Shown here: positions 1 to 8,722 of the stretch, one piece after another
How the letters are laid out: the number at the start of each line of letters is the position of its first letter
How positions within the stretch are numbered: the stretch's first letter is position 1
Source: JBKPNX01 sp046732855
Lineage (GTDB): Bacteria; Pseudomonadota; Alphaproteobacteria; Geminicoccales; Geminicoccaceae
DNA: 46,425 nucleotides
Assembly (NCBI GenBank): GCA_046732855.1
Contig: JBKPNX010000034.1
Span: 1 to 46,425 of the forward strand
Reading direction: 5' to 3'
The notes under the pieces: generated by a model
Database searches by the model: none
The model's input: the letters and a program-made list of their open reading frames with translations, nothing else
Told to the model about the DNA's origin: nothing
Position numbers and translations under genes: made by a program

Positions 1-586
1 CCGCGACGTCGTCCGGCGTATCGAGGTCGAGGGCGAGCCCGGGGCGGCGCACGACCCGCGGCTCGACGCCGTGAGCCCGTGCGCGCCGCAGATGGCTGAC
101 GAAGCTGTCGCCGCCGAAACTGAGCGGCATCACGTCCGCTGGGGAGCAGGCCAGCGCATTGGTGCCCCGCTCGTCACGGGCGGGGGAGAGCGTGATCGCC
201 GGCGCCTCGCCGTGGACCCCGAGCACCGCGTCGACGTCCGCGGACGTCACCAGCGGGATGTCCGCCGGTAGCAGCAGCATGGTCGCGGCGCCGTCTCGGG
301 CGAGGGCGCGCGCGCCGAGGCTGGCGGCGGCGGAGTGTCCGCGCTCGTCTTCCTCGAGCAGGACGCGGGCGCCGTGACGTGCGGCGAGTCGCCGCGCCTC
401 CGGATCGCGCGTCACCAGCAGAATGCCCACGAGAGCGGGGCTCGCGGCAAGCGCGCGCAGCACGTCCTCCGCCATGGCGCGCGCCAGCTCCTTGCGCTCC
501 TTCGCGGCTAGGATCTCAGCCAACCGCTGCTTGGCGTGGCGCAAGCTCTTGACCGGCACGACGGCCCACGTCCCCTTTCGCTCCAT
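1..586 (-). CDS. cofC: 2-phospho-L-lactate guanylyltransferase (CofC/FbiD family), 3' end outside window
   Basis: Reading the minus strand from the ATG at 586 gives an open frame to the window edge (about 195 codons). The protein begins MERKGTWAVVPVKS and continues with KQRLAEIL, which is the N-terminal pattern of CofC-type guanylyltransferases, then PADIPLV and near the edge GLALDLDTPDDV, the pattern expected in MobA/CofC nucleotidyltransferases. The family activates a phospho-lactate or phosphoenolpyruvate unit with GTP in coenzyme F420 biosynthesis in the cytoplasm. The gene diverges from a predicted F420-dependent oxidoreductase 131 bases away, which supports the assignment. MobA-like molybdopterin enzymes are the main alternative, but the N-terminal PVKSL..KQRL block fits CofC better. 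The C-terminus is not visible. Confidence 0.85.
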   Translation of the reverse strand, partial: MERKGTWAVVPVKSLRHAKQRLAEILAAKERKELARAMAEDVLRALAASPALVGILLVTRDPEARRLAARHGARVLLEEDERGHSAAASLGARALARDGAATMLLLPADIPLVTSADVDAVLGVHGEAPAITLSPARDERGTNALACSPADVMPLSFGGDSFVSHLRRARAHGVEPRVVRRPGLALDLDTPDDVA

Positions 587-717
587 GGATTGCAGGCCCC
601 GGGACCCTCGCGCTTGCCAGGCCAGCCGGCGATGGCAGATGATCGCACGCGGCCCACACTACCAGCGACGTCCGGAGCCGAGTAGGCTGGAGGGCCCGAC
701 CGGAGGAGGCGCAGCCA

Positions 718-1554
718 ATGAAGATCGGCTTCTATTATTTCGCCACCGACTACTCCATGCCCATCGTCGAGGCTGCACGAGCCCTCGAGGAGCGCGGCTA
801 TGAGTCGCTGTTCGTGCCCGAGCACACGCACATCCCGGTAAGTCGCCGGACGCCCTGGCCCGGCGGCGCCGAACTGCCCCGGGAGTATTCGCACACGCTC
901 GATCCCTTCGTTGGTCTGGCCGCGGCCGCTGCAGCCACCCAAAACCTGCGCCTCGGCACCGGCATCTGCCTGCTCACCGAGCGCGACCCGATCGTGACCG
1001 CCAAGGAGGTCGCGACCCTCGATCTGATCTCGAACGGGCGTTTCGAGTTCGGCATCGGCGCCGGCTGGAACGTCGAGGAGATGGCGAACCACGGCACGGC
1101 CTTCGACACGCGCTTTCGGGTCATGGCCGATCGCGCCAAGGCGATGCGGGCGATCTGGACCCAGGACGAGGCATCCTACCAGGGCGAGTTCACCGCGTTC
1201 GAGCCGATCTGGTCGTGGCCCAAGCCAGTGCAAAAGCCGCATCCGCCGATCCTCTTGGGCGGCGAGACCAAGTACACGCTGCGCCGGGTGATGGAGTTCT
1301 GCGACGGCTGGTTCCCGCGCGGCCGGGGCTTCGGCGATCCCCAGGCGGAAATGAACCGGCTCCGGGCGGCGGCCGAGGAGGCGGGTCGCGACATCAGGAC
1401 GGTGTCGACCACGCTGTTCGGCGCCAAGCCCGAGGAGGGATATCTGGCGCAGTGCAAGGCGGCGGGGGTCGAGCGCGCGCTGTTCGCCCTGCCGCCGGCA
1501 GGCCGCGACGCGGTGTTACCGCTCATGGACAGGTATACGGCGTTTCTCGAGTAA
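718..1554 (+). CDS. LLM-class F420-dependent oxidoreductase (TIGR03619-like)
   Basis: The 278-residue protein starts MKIGFYYFATDYSM and carries typical luciferase-like monooxygenase blocks: FVPEHTHIP near residue 35, LRLGTGICLL near 80, ERDPIVTAKEVATLD, GRFEFGIGAGWNVEEM near 115 and PPILLGG near 177. This is the TIM-barrel fold that binds reduced F420 or FMN. The block layout resembles the F420-dependent TIGR03619 family rather than bacterial luciferase. The substrate cannot be read from sequence. A strong ribosome site (GGAGGAGG, about 700-707) lies just before the ATG. The divergent cofC gene supplies a step of F420 synthesis, which strengthens the cofactor assignment. Confidence 0.88.
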   Translation: MKIGFYYFATDYSMPIVEAARALEERGYESLFVPEHTHIPVSRRTPWPGGAELPREYSHTLDPFVGLAAAAAATQNLRLGTGICLLTERDPIVTAKEVATLDLISNGRFEFGIGAGWNVEEMANHGTAFDTRFRVMADRAKAMRAIWTQDEASYQGEFTAFEPIWSWPKPVQKPHPPILLGGETKYTLRRVMEFCDGWFPRGRGFGDPQAEMNRLRAAAEEAGRDIRTVSTTLFGAKPEEGYLAQCKAAGVERALFALPPAGRDAVLPLMDRYTAFLE

Positions 1555-1576
1555 GAGCCGCGCCGCGGCGCGACTC
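1555..1576 (+). terminator. GC hairpin right after the LLM gene
   Basis: The 14-base perfect palindrome CGCGCCGCGGCGCG (1559-1572) follows the stop codon directly and is flanked by GAG and CTC, which extend the stem. There is no T-run, so this would be an atypical terminator. Palindromes arise easily in GC-rich DNA. Confidence 0.35.
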
Positions 1577-2045
1577 GTCCTTGGCGGGCCAGGGCGCGCT
1601 TCGCCGCCCGCTGCCGCGGTGTCTCTGTGCGGTCCGCTGCTGTGAGACGGCGGGACACAGCCTGGTCAGCCGCTGCCTTACGCTCAGTTGCGAAGCTCGA
1701 GGCTAAGGGTTCCGGCAGTGGCCAACTTACCATTGAAGCTCGTTGCTAAGGCCTGCCCGCGGCAATCAATTCTGGGGCTTTGTACCCGCTTCCCGAGTGG
1801 TTCCGCGGATCCGTGCTGAATTGCAACGTCCCGGATAGTGCGGCGCTTGTCGACTGCGCGCGCGCCGGAGCATTTCCTCGGCGCCGCTCCATTGCGCGCA
1901 GCGTTGGGCGATGCGAGTCAGCAACCATGCAGATGCCGGGCGACGTTCGAGTCTATGGCTTTTGGGACTCCTGCGGTCGTCCCGTCTGGAGCCCTGTTGC
2001 TCCGCTGAGCGACACTGCAGACCGTAGGCCGATCAGGAGACCGGC
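1577..2045. other. Intergenic, no gene seen
   Basis: About 470 bases between the F420 oxidoreductase and the GH1 gene. Open frames here (minus 1746-1928, plus 1780-2049) are short and have no recognisable protein pattern. The last part must hold the promoter and ribosome site of the GH1 gene (TCAGGAGACCGGC just before 2046). Confidence 0.5.
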
Positions 2046-3350
2046 ATGAACGACAGCCCGTTCCGCTTCCCCGAGGGCTTTCTCTGGGGCGCCGCGACAT
2101 CGAGCCACCAGGTCGAGGGGAACAACTTCTGGAACGACTGGTGGCAGTACGAGCAGGCCGGCCGGCTGCCGCACCGCTCGGGTCAGGCCTGCCGCCATTT
2201 CGAGCGTTATGAGCAGGACTTCGACATGGCGCGCGCGATCGGACATAACGCGCACCGCTTCTCGATCGAATGGAGCCGGATCGAGCCGGCCGTGGGGCGC
2301 TGGGACGAGGGCGCGCTGCAACACTACCTCGACGTGGTCCGGGCCCTGCGCGCGCGCGGTATCGAACCGGTCGTGACCCTGCATCACTTCACCAATCCCG
2401 CGTGGCTCACCGAGCGGGGGGGATGGCTGCGCAAGGAGACCGTCGCGCGGTTTGCCGACTATACCGAACGGGTGGCGCAGCGCCTGGCGGGCGAGGTGCG
2501 TTACTGGATTTCGATCAACGAGCCGACGGTTTACGCCAAGTATGCCTTCGTCACCGGCGCCTGGCCGCCGGGCGTGCGGGGTTCGTGGCGTCAGGCGCTG
2601 TCGGCCATGCGCAACATGATGCGGGCGCACGTCGCCGCTTACGAGATCCTGCATCGACACCGCCCGGACGCCAGGGTTGGCCTGGCCCACAGCGCACCAC
2701 TGGTCGTGGCCTGCAATCCAGGGCGTTTGCTCGATCGCTGCGCCGCCGCCATGCGCGATCGGGCGTTGAACCGCCTGCCGTTCCTGCTGCTCGGGCGGTC
2801 GCCGAGGCGCTGCCTCGATTTCATCGGTCTCAACTACTACAGCCGGACGGTGGTGCGCTGGTCGCCGCGCGGGCGCGCCGTGGTGTTCGGCGATGATTGT
2901 CTGGAGGACCATCACGGCGAGCCGCGCCGTTTCAGCGACCTGGGCTGGGAGCTCTATCCGGACGGGCTGAGGCGGATGCTGGAGAAGTTTGCGGCCTACG
3001 GCCTGCCGCTCATGGTCACCGAAAACGGGATCGCCACCGCGGATGAGGCATTGCGCAGCGAGTTTCTCCTGCGCCATCTTCAATCGCTGGCAGCTGCGCT
3101 CGAGAGCCAGGTTCCTGTGCTCGGCTACCTCTACTGGTCGCTGATCGACAATTTCGAGTGGGCGGAAGGTACCGCGCCCCGCTTCGGGCTTGCGGCGGTC
3201 GACTTCGTCACCCAGGAACGGCGCCTGCGGCCGTGCGCCGAACGTTACGCCGCGGTCTGCGCGAGCAACCGATTGGCGCCGGCGCTGACCGTGCGGCCTG
3301 AGGACGAAGCGTCATTGCGCGGTTGCAGATCGACCGCGGTGCAAAGATGA
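2046..3350 (+). CDS. Glycoside hydrolase family 1 (beta-glucosidase-like)
   Basis: The 434-residue protein has the GH1 N-terminal signature FPEGFLWGAATSSHQVEG (residues 8-25), the acid/base region WISINEP with Glu159, NYYSRTVVRW near 263-272, the nucleophile region MVTENGIA with Glu326, and the late block YWSLIDNFEWAEG. Both catalytic glutamates are present, so a retaining beta-glycosidase is expected. The family hydrolyses beta-glucosides, galactosides or related compounds. No signal peptide is visible, so the enzyme is probably cytoplasmic. A ribosome site (CAGGAGA) precedes the ATG. It is shorter than many GH1 enzymes (about 450-470 residues), mainly in the middle around residues 225-260. 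The next gene on the same strand is a GMC oxidoreductase, but a functional link is not shown. Confidence 0.92.
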   Translation: MNDSPFRFPEGFLWGAATSSHQVEGNNFWNDWWQYEQAGRLPHRSGQACRHFERYEQDFDMARAIGHNAHRFSIEWSRIEPAVGRWDEGALQHYLDVVRALRARGIEPVVTLHHFTNPAWLTERGGWLRKETVARFADYTERVAQRLAGEVRYWISINEPTVYAKYAFVTGAWPPGVRGSWRQALSAMRNMMRAHVAAYEILHRHRPDARVGLAHSAPLVVACNPGRLLDRCAAAMRDRALNRLPFLLLGRSPRRCLDFIGLNYYSRTVVRWSPRGRAVVFGDDCLEDHHGEPRRFSDLGWELYPDGLRRMLEKFAAYGLPLMVTENGIATADEALRSEFLLRHLQSLAAALESQVPVLGYLYWSLIDNFEWAEGTAPRFGLAAVDFVTQERRLRPCAERYAAVCASNRLAPALTVRPEDEASLRGCRSTAVQR

Positions 3351-3473
3351 ACGGTTTGAATGGTGGTGATATCGAACGTTGACGCGGAGTACCGGCTTAT
3401 CCAGCCCGATCGCTGCTCTGCCGCCCTGGATCCAGGAGAGCGCCGGTTCGCGCCGGCGCTTTGAGTTACAGCC

Positions 3474-5207
3474 TTGAGCATCATCGATGCCAGGACCCTC
3501 GAGGACCGCTGTTTGCAGACCGACGTCTGCATCGTCGGCGCGGGCGCGGCAGGCATCACGCTCGCGCTCGAGCTCGCTGGGTCCGGACGCGACATATGCC
3601 TGATCGAAGGCGGGGATCTTGCCCCGGACGAAGCCACGCAGTCGCTCTACGACCTCGAGAGCGTCGGCTACCCGCCGCGCGAGAACTACATGTCGCGCGC
3701 CCGCTACTTCGGCGGATCCTGTAATCTCTGGGCGGGCCGGAGCATGCTGCTGTCGCAGTTCGACATGGCGCCGCGGCCGTGGGTGCCGCACAGCGGTTGG
3801 CCGATCAGTCACACGGCGTTGGCGTCCTACTATCCGCGCGCCGCTGAGATACTTCGCCTGCCCGACTGGCAGCGCTTTAAGATCGGCGCTCATCAGGGAC
3901 GGATGAGCGCCGACGAGCGTCATCTGCTCGAGGACGGTCGCCTTACCCCCACCGTGTCCCTATGGGCGCCGGCGCCCATGCGCTTCGGCGCGGCGTACCG
4001 GCGGGCGCTCGCCCGGGCGCTGCGCACGCGCGTCCTGATGAACGCCAACGTCACGCACATCCAGCTCAATGACGCCGGTAACCGGGTCGAGTCGCTGCGG
4101 GTCGCGACCCTGAGCGGGCGGCGCTTCACGCTGCAGGCGTCGACGGTGGTGCTCGCTTGCGGCGGCCTCGAGAACGCTCGACTGCTCCTCGCCTCGCGCG
4201 ACCGGCAGCCGCACGGCATCGGCAACCGGTTCGACCAGGTCGGGCGCTACTTCATGGACCATCCGCGCGCCGTGTTCGGCAAGGTGAGGCTGCGCGCGGG
4301 CTCCCGGCTGCCGCTGCTGCGCGGCTTTCCTCTGCCTGATGGCAAGGTGCAGGTCGGCCTTGGCCTGCCGGAAGAGACGCAACGGCGCGAGCGGCTGCTC
4401 AATCCCTATCTAACCATCGAGAGCGCCGCTTCGGGGTACACGCAGCGGAGCTACCAGTCGTCGGTCGAGCTCATGAAAATCCTTTTGCGTCGAGGCCATG
4501 CCGGCCGGCGCTGGCAGTTCGGCAGGGTCGATCTTGGCGCCGTCCCGGGCATAATCTACCTGCTGACGCCCAAGGAGATCCTGCCGCATTCTGTCTACCG
4601 CTGGTGCTGGCTGGCGCGGCAGGCGCTGCCGCGCAGGCCGCGCCCTGCGAGCTTCGTCGTGGTGTACTTCTGCGAGCAGCCGCCCGATCCGGCGAGTCGG
4701 GTCCAGCTCGGCCGCGCCGTCGACCGGCTGGGGGTCAACCGCCTGATCCTCGACTGGCGGATCGGCGATACGGTGCTGGCCAGCATGCATCGCCTGCAGC
4801 AGCTGCTCGCCGATCGGCTCGAGCAGACCGGCCTCGGCCGGCTCGAGAACCCGGAAAGCGAGCCCAGATTCACCGACGCGTCGCATCACATGGGCACCAC
4901 CCGGATGAGCGATGACCCGCGCACCGGCGTGGTCGACCGGGACGGCCTGGTCCACGGCGTGGCCAACCTGTACGTGGCTGGCAGCTCGGTGTTCCCGTGC
5001 GCCGGCCACGCCAACCCGACGCTCACCGTAGTAGCTCTGACGCTCAGGCTCTCCGAGCACCTGGAACGGCGCCGCACCGAGCGCGGGGAGCCTGCACACG
5101 GCGGCAGGGGCACCGCGTTTCTGTGCGATACCGGTGCCGCGAAGACTTCAGCTGCGCGGCGTCGCGCGAGCGAGGCACGCCGGTCGAGACTTTCTGCACT
5201 CGGCTAA
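3474..5207 (+). CDS. GMC-family FAD-dependent oxidoreductase
   Basis: The N-terminal dinucleotide-binding motif VGAGAAGITLALEL starts at residue 21 and is followed by an acidic residue in LIEGG. Then come SRARYFGGSCNLWAGR around 73-88, VLACGGLENARLLL near 225 and the C-terminal blocks SHHMGTTRMSDDP (about 470) and GHANPTLTVVAL (about 510), which carry the catalytic His and Asn/His region of the GMC family. The family oxidises alcohols or sugars using FAD. The only in-frame start upstream of the Rossmann motif is TTG at 3474, because a TGA lies at 3462, so translation probably starts at TTG. The gene converges on the flippase gene. GMC enzymes are frequent in polysaccharide clusters, where they may modify a sugar or alcohol; the substrate is unknown. 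Confidence 0.88.
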   Translation: MSIIDARTLEDRCLQTDVCIVGAGAAGITLALELAGSGRDICLIEGGDLAPDEATQSLYDLESVGYPPRENYMSRARYFGGSCNLWAGRSMLLSQFDMAPRPWVPHSGWPISHTALASYYPRAAEILRLPDWQRFKIGAHQGRMSADERHLLEDGRLTPTVSLWAPAPMRFGAAYRRALARALRTRVLMNANVTHIQLNDAGNRVESLRVATLSGRRFTLQASTVVLACGGLENARLLLASRDRQPHGIGNRFDQVGRYFMDHPRAVFGKVRLRAGSRLPLLRGFPLPDGKVQVGLGLPEETQRRERLLNPYLTIESAASGYTQRSYQSSVELMKILLRRGHAGRRWQFGRVDLGAVPGIIYLLTPKEILPHSVYRWCWLARQALPRRPRPASFVVVYFCEQPPDPASRVQLGRAVDRLGVNRLILDWRIGDTVLASMHRLQQLLADRLEQTGLGRLENPESEPRFTDASHHMGTTRMSDDPRTGVVDRDGLVHGVANLYVAGSSVFPCAGHANPTLTVVALTLRLSEHLERRRTERGEPAHGGRGTAFLCDTGAAKTSAARRRASEARRSRLSALG

Positions 5208-5257
5208 TCCTGTCGGATGCGCGCTTCAGGGTGAGGCGACCCGGGCACCCGCACGCA

Positions 5258-6727
5258 TCAGCGGGATGCCACATCGCTACGGTGTTTCGCCGGGGCGGGC
5301 CGGAACGACTTCAGGTCGTCACGCGTCAGCAGGCCGAGCGCCACGGTCAGGGCCACGTAGGCGAGACCAAGCCCGGCCAGCTCGAGCAGCAGGGCGAAGT
5401 CCTCCGTCTCGATCAGCTTGCCGGCGATCAAGACCGGAGCGCTAGCGAGAATGGTGCGCACCAACACCCCCGGCGGCAGGAGCGTGCCCAGGGCACGCTC
5501 CGCGAACCAGCCCGCGAGCAGGGCGGCCGCCGACAGGGCGAGCAGCGCGGAGACGGCCGCGCCGATCGCCCCCCAGAGGCCGATCAGGACGACATTGATG
5601 AGCACGGTCACGGGCAGCACGCCGAGCGCGATGCCTGCGGCCGCGCGTTGCCGGCCGCAGGCGATCAGAATGCCGCAGAGCGTGTTGAACATCGTATAGC
5701 TCAGGCCTTGCGCAAAGATCAGAAGCACGAGCAGGGGCGCGCCGTCGGCGTAGGGCGCCGAGAACAGCAGCGCCATCAATTCGCGGGCGTTGACCGCCAC
5801 GAGCGCGCAGCCCGGCACCAGCAGCGCGATCAGAAACCGCATCGCCGCGCGCGCCGACCTCTGCGCCGATGCCGCATCGTCCGTGGCCAGGGCTTGGGCG
5901 ATCGAGGGGATCAGCACCGCGAACATCACGAAGGCCAGAAGATTGGGCATGCGCGCAAGATTGATCGCCGCGACGTACAGCCCCTTGTCGGTTTCGGGGA
6001 CGCCGACCCCGACGGCGTTCAGGAGCCAGAGGTCGATGCTCAGCAGCAGCTGCATGGCGCCAAGAGAAACGCCGACCGGCACGGCGAGGCGCAGTATCGG
6101 CTCCCAATGGCGCAGGGTCGGCATCAGGATCGCCATGCCGAGGCGTTGCAAGAGGAACGCGAGCGCGAACGCGGAGGCGAGCGCGTTGACGATGAGGGCG
6201 CCGACGATCGAGATGCCAAGCGCGTGGAGCAGCAGGATGCCGGCCAGCTTGGACAGGCTGTACAATATGATACCGGCGCTCTCGACGTCGAAGCCGCGCC
6301 GGCCGTTCAGAATGTGGTCGGCCATGACGTATAGGCTGTAGAGCGGGATATCGAGCGCCGCGATCCGAAACAGATGGGTGCCGTCCCGCACGTGGAATGC
6401 GGCGGCGAGCGCCGGTGCGGCGAGCCAGAAAGCCACGAACCCGGCCACCGAGACGATCAAGGTCAGGGTGACGCCGGTGGCCTCGAGGCCGGGGAGTCCC
6501 AGAGGCCGCTCGGCGATGAGCTTGGACACGGCCTGCGGGATGCCGAGCCGGGCGACCAGCTCGACGGTCAGCAGGACCGAATAGACGATGCCGTAGACGC
6601 CATAGTCGGCGGGGCCGAGCCAGCGCGCCAGGACCACGGCCACGACGTACGACGATGCGGTGAGACACAGCTGCGCGGCCGTGAGCATGGCGGCGCCGCG
6701 GGCGGCATGGCGGCCTACGGTCGACAT
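5258..6727 (-). CDS. Wzx-like polysaccharide flippase (MATE/MOP superfamily)
   Basis: The 489-residue membrane protein begins MSTVGRHAARGAAML and has about 12-14 hydrophobic segments, with the RWLGPADYGVYGIVYS block near residue 35 that is characteristic of polysaccharide biosynthesis flippases. Such proteins move undecaprenyl-linked oligosaccharides across the inner membrane. The ATG at 6727 lies inside the 3' end of the upstream asnB-type gene (13-base overlap), indicating translational coupling. The open frame extends much further upstream but that part is antisense-like sequence of the asnB frame. It is the last gene of the 14982-5258 minus run. No Wzy or Wzz partner is intact nearby, so the flippase substrate pathway is incomplete within the window. 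Confidence 0.88.
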   Translation of the reverse strand: MSTVGRHAARGAAMLTAAQLCLTASSYVVAVVLARWLGPADYGVYGIVYSVLLTVELVARLGIPQAVSKLIAERPLGLPGLEATGVTLTLIVSVAGFVAFWLAAPALAAAFHVRDGTHLFRIAALDIPLYSLYVMADHILNGRRGFDVESAGIILYSLSKLAGILLLHALGISIVGALIVNALASAFALAFLLQRLGMAILMPTLRHWEPILRLAVPVGVSLGAMQLLLSIDLWLLNAVGVGVPETDKGLYVAAINLARMPNLLAFVMFAVLIPSIAQALATDDAASAQRSARAAMRFLIALLVPGCALVAVNARELMALLFSAPYADGAPLLVLLIFAQGLSYTMFNTLCGILIACGRQRAAAGIALGVLPVTVLINVVLIGLWGAIGAAVSALLALSAAALLAGWFAERALGTLLPPGVLVRTILASAPVLIAGKLIETEDFALLLELAGLGLAYVALTVALGLLTRDDLKSFRPAPAKHRSDVASR

Positions 6728-8631
6728 GCCGCGACGCTTGATGCGGCGGTCTTCCTTTCGATCGATTCGAGCTGCTGGCTCACCTGCTCGAGCGACTGGC
6801 CCATGAAGAACAGGCGCCCCCAGATCTCGAGTGTCAGTAGGCCGAAGAAGCCGTGCACCGAGCGCCGCCAGGACGACACCAAATGCGCCAGGCCGCGGCG
6901 GCTGAGGCCGAGGGTGTGCTCGCAAAAGCCGTCCTGGAAGAACTCGAGGTCGGCGAGTGGCGCCAAATACCGCTCGAGTGGCAAGGGAAAACCCATCTTC
7001 CTGCGGGTCACCAGCTGACCGGTGAAATAACGAGTAGCCACCTGCTTCAGGATCCACTTGTCGGCGTGGCGGCCGACCTTGTAGTCGAGCGGCAGATTGA
7101 TCGCCCGATGGACCAGCCGATGGTCCAGGAACGGCACGCGGCATTCAACCGAAGCGCCCATGCTGGTCCGATCGAGCCGGCGCAGGAGCGGGGACAGAAA
7201 ATCGCTGAGATCCGCGAGCATGCTGCCTAGCACCTCGCGGTCGCGCGGATCGCCGACGAAGCTGTAGGCCTTCGCACAGCGCTCCGCCCAGTCGCGGCGC
7301 GCATAGCGATCGATCAGGTCGACCGTCGGCGGCAGGCTGTCCCGGAAGCGGTGCCCGCCGACCGGCATGCCGGCTTGGCCGTAGACCAGCAGCGCCAGCC
7401 AGCCGTACAGCTTTGCTGGGATCCGTTGTAGCAAAGGCTGGAGCCGCAGGAGCATGCGCTTACGGCGATAGTTCCAGCTGTAGCCGCCGAACAGTTCATC
7501 GGCACCCTCTCCTGAAAGTAGCACGATGACCCCATGTGCGCGCGCCACCTTGCAGATCAGGTAGTAGGCCACCGAGTTTGGGTGAGTGAGCGGCAGGTCC
7601 GAGAAATAGATGACGCGGGGCAGCTCGCGCCGGAAGTTCTCGCTGGTCAGACTGAACGGCACGAGTGACAGACCGAAGCGCTCGGCCAGCGCCTCCGCAT
7701 GCTGGCGTTCGTCAAGATTCGGAAAGCCTTCGACCGAGACGTGGAATGCAGTGAGATCGCGTGTGTACTTGGCCGCGATCGAGGTCACCACGCTCGAATC
7801 CAGGCCGCCGCTCAGTAGCGTGCCAACCGGCACGTCACTGACGAGTCGTAGCTTGACCGCCTCGTTCAGAATCGCATCCATGTCTTCGATCACGTCCTCG
7901 AGGCGTGCGACCTCGTGTTGCCGGTACCGCTCCTCGCTGACATGGGCGATCTGGGAGTAGTACTGCCTCGACGATATCTCCCCGTTACGGATCCGGACGA
8001 CGTGGCCAGGCAGGACGGAACGCACGCCCTCCACAAGGGTCTCGGGCGTCAGGGCATCGACATTGCGATACAGTGACCACTCGAGCAGGCTGTGCCGGTC
8101 CACCTGCGGTCGCTCGAGCAGCCCCATGAAAGCCTTGATCTCCGACGCGAACAGCAAGTGCGGCCCTCGGCGGGCGTAGTAGAGGGGCTTGATGCCGTAG
8201 CGATCGCGCACGAGAACGACGTCTTCGCCCTGCGCGTCGAGGATGGCGAAGGCGAACATGCCCACGAAGCGATCCATGCAATCTTCGCCCCATTCCATGT
8301 AGGCGTGCAGGATCACCTCGGTGTCGGTGCGCGAGCGAAAGCTGTGACCAAGCCGGAGAAGTTCCTCGCGTACGATCTCGAAGTTGTAAACCTCCCCGTT
8401 GTAGGTGATCCACCAGCGGCCGCTCTCGTCGCTCATGGGCATGTGGCCTGCGGGTGATAGATCGATGATGCTCAGGCGCTGTGAGCCGAGCGCAAAGCGC
8501 CCGCGGCTCATCACGCCGTGGTCATCCGGCCCGCGGTGAGCGGTGACTTCGCACATCCCGCGGACCAGGGATTCGTGGAGCTGCCCGCCGCAGTCAGCGT
8601 CGAAGCAAATCAGGCCTGCAATGCCGCACAT
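6715..8631 (-). CDS. asnB: Glutamine-hydrolysing asparagine synthetase-like amidotransferase
   Basis: The protein has 638 residues from the ATG at 8631. This start puts the catalytic Cys at position 2 (MCGIAG), as required after removal of Met, and so fixes the start although the frame is open further upstream. The class II glutaminase domain shows HRGPDDHG (32-39), NGEVYNF (78-84) and RDRYGIKPLYY (142-152). The synthetase domain shows LLSGGLDSS (272-280, ATP-binding loop) and LSGEGADELFGGY. Genuine asparagine synthetase and sugar or peptide amidotransferases of glycan clusters look alike. Its position between a flippase and phosphatase-superfamily genes suggests a role in amidating a surface glycan, as an inference. 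It lies 91 bases downstream of the preceding gene. Confidence 0.9.
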   Translation of the reverse strand: MCGIAGLICFDADCGGQLHESLVRGMCEVTAHRGPDDHGVMSRGRFALGSQRLSIIDLSPAGHMPMSDESGRWWITYNGEVYNFEIVREELLRLGHSFRSRTDTEVILHAYMEWGEDCMDRFVGMFAFAILDAQGEDVVLVRDRYGIKPLYYARRGPHLLFASEIKAFMGLLERPQVDRHSLLEWSLYRNVDALTPETLVEGVRSVLPGHVVRIRNGEISSRQYYSQIAHVSEERYRQHEVARLEDVIEDMDAILNEAVKLRLVSDVPVGTLLSGGLDSSVVTSIAAKYTRDLTAFHVSVEGFPNLDERQHAEALAERFGLSLVPFSLTSENFRRELPRVIYFSDLPLTHPNSVAYYLICKVARAHGVIVLLSGEGADELFGGYSWNYRRKRMLLRLQPLLQRIPAKLYGWLALLVYGQAGMPVGGHRFRDSLPPTVDLIDRYARRDWAERCAKAYSFVGDPRDREVLGSMLADLSDFLSPLLRRLDRTSMGASVECRVPFLDHRLVHRAINLPLDYKVGRHADKWILKQVATRYFTGQLVTRRKMGFPLPLERYLAPLADLEFFQDGFCEHTLGLSRRGLAHLVSSWRRSVHGFFGLLTLEIWGRLFFMGQSLEQVSQQLESIERKTAASSVAACRP

Positions 8632-8722
8632 GTCTCGTCCAACGAGGCTTCTTGAGCACGGACTAGCACGGCATGCCTTCCCGCAGCGCGCAACTCCAAG
8701 GGCAGATCGTGATGCGAGCCAT

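Noticed and set aside
1953..3083. 376-codon minus-strand frame
   Set aside because: Antisense to the GH1 gene, which has both catalytic glutamates.
4997..6334. Long plus-strand open frame over the flippase gene
   Set aside because: Composition is Gln/Arg/Asp/His-rich and repetitive, as expected for antisense of a membrane-protein gene; the minus-strand flippase has clear family blocks.
6728..7144. Long N-terminal extension of the flippase (628 codons)
   Set aside because: The extra part is out-of-frame asnB coding sequence; the ATG at 6727 precedes the conserved flippase start.
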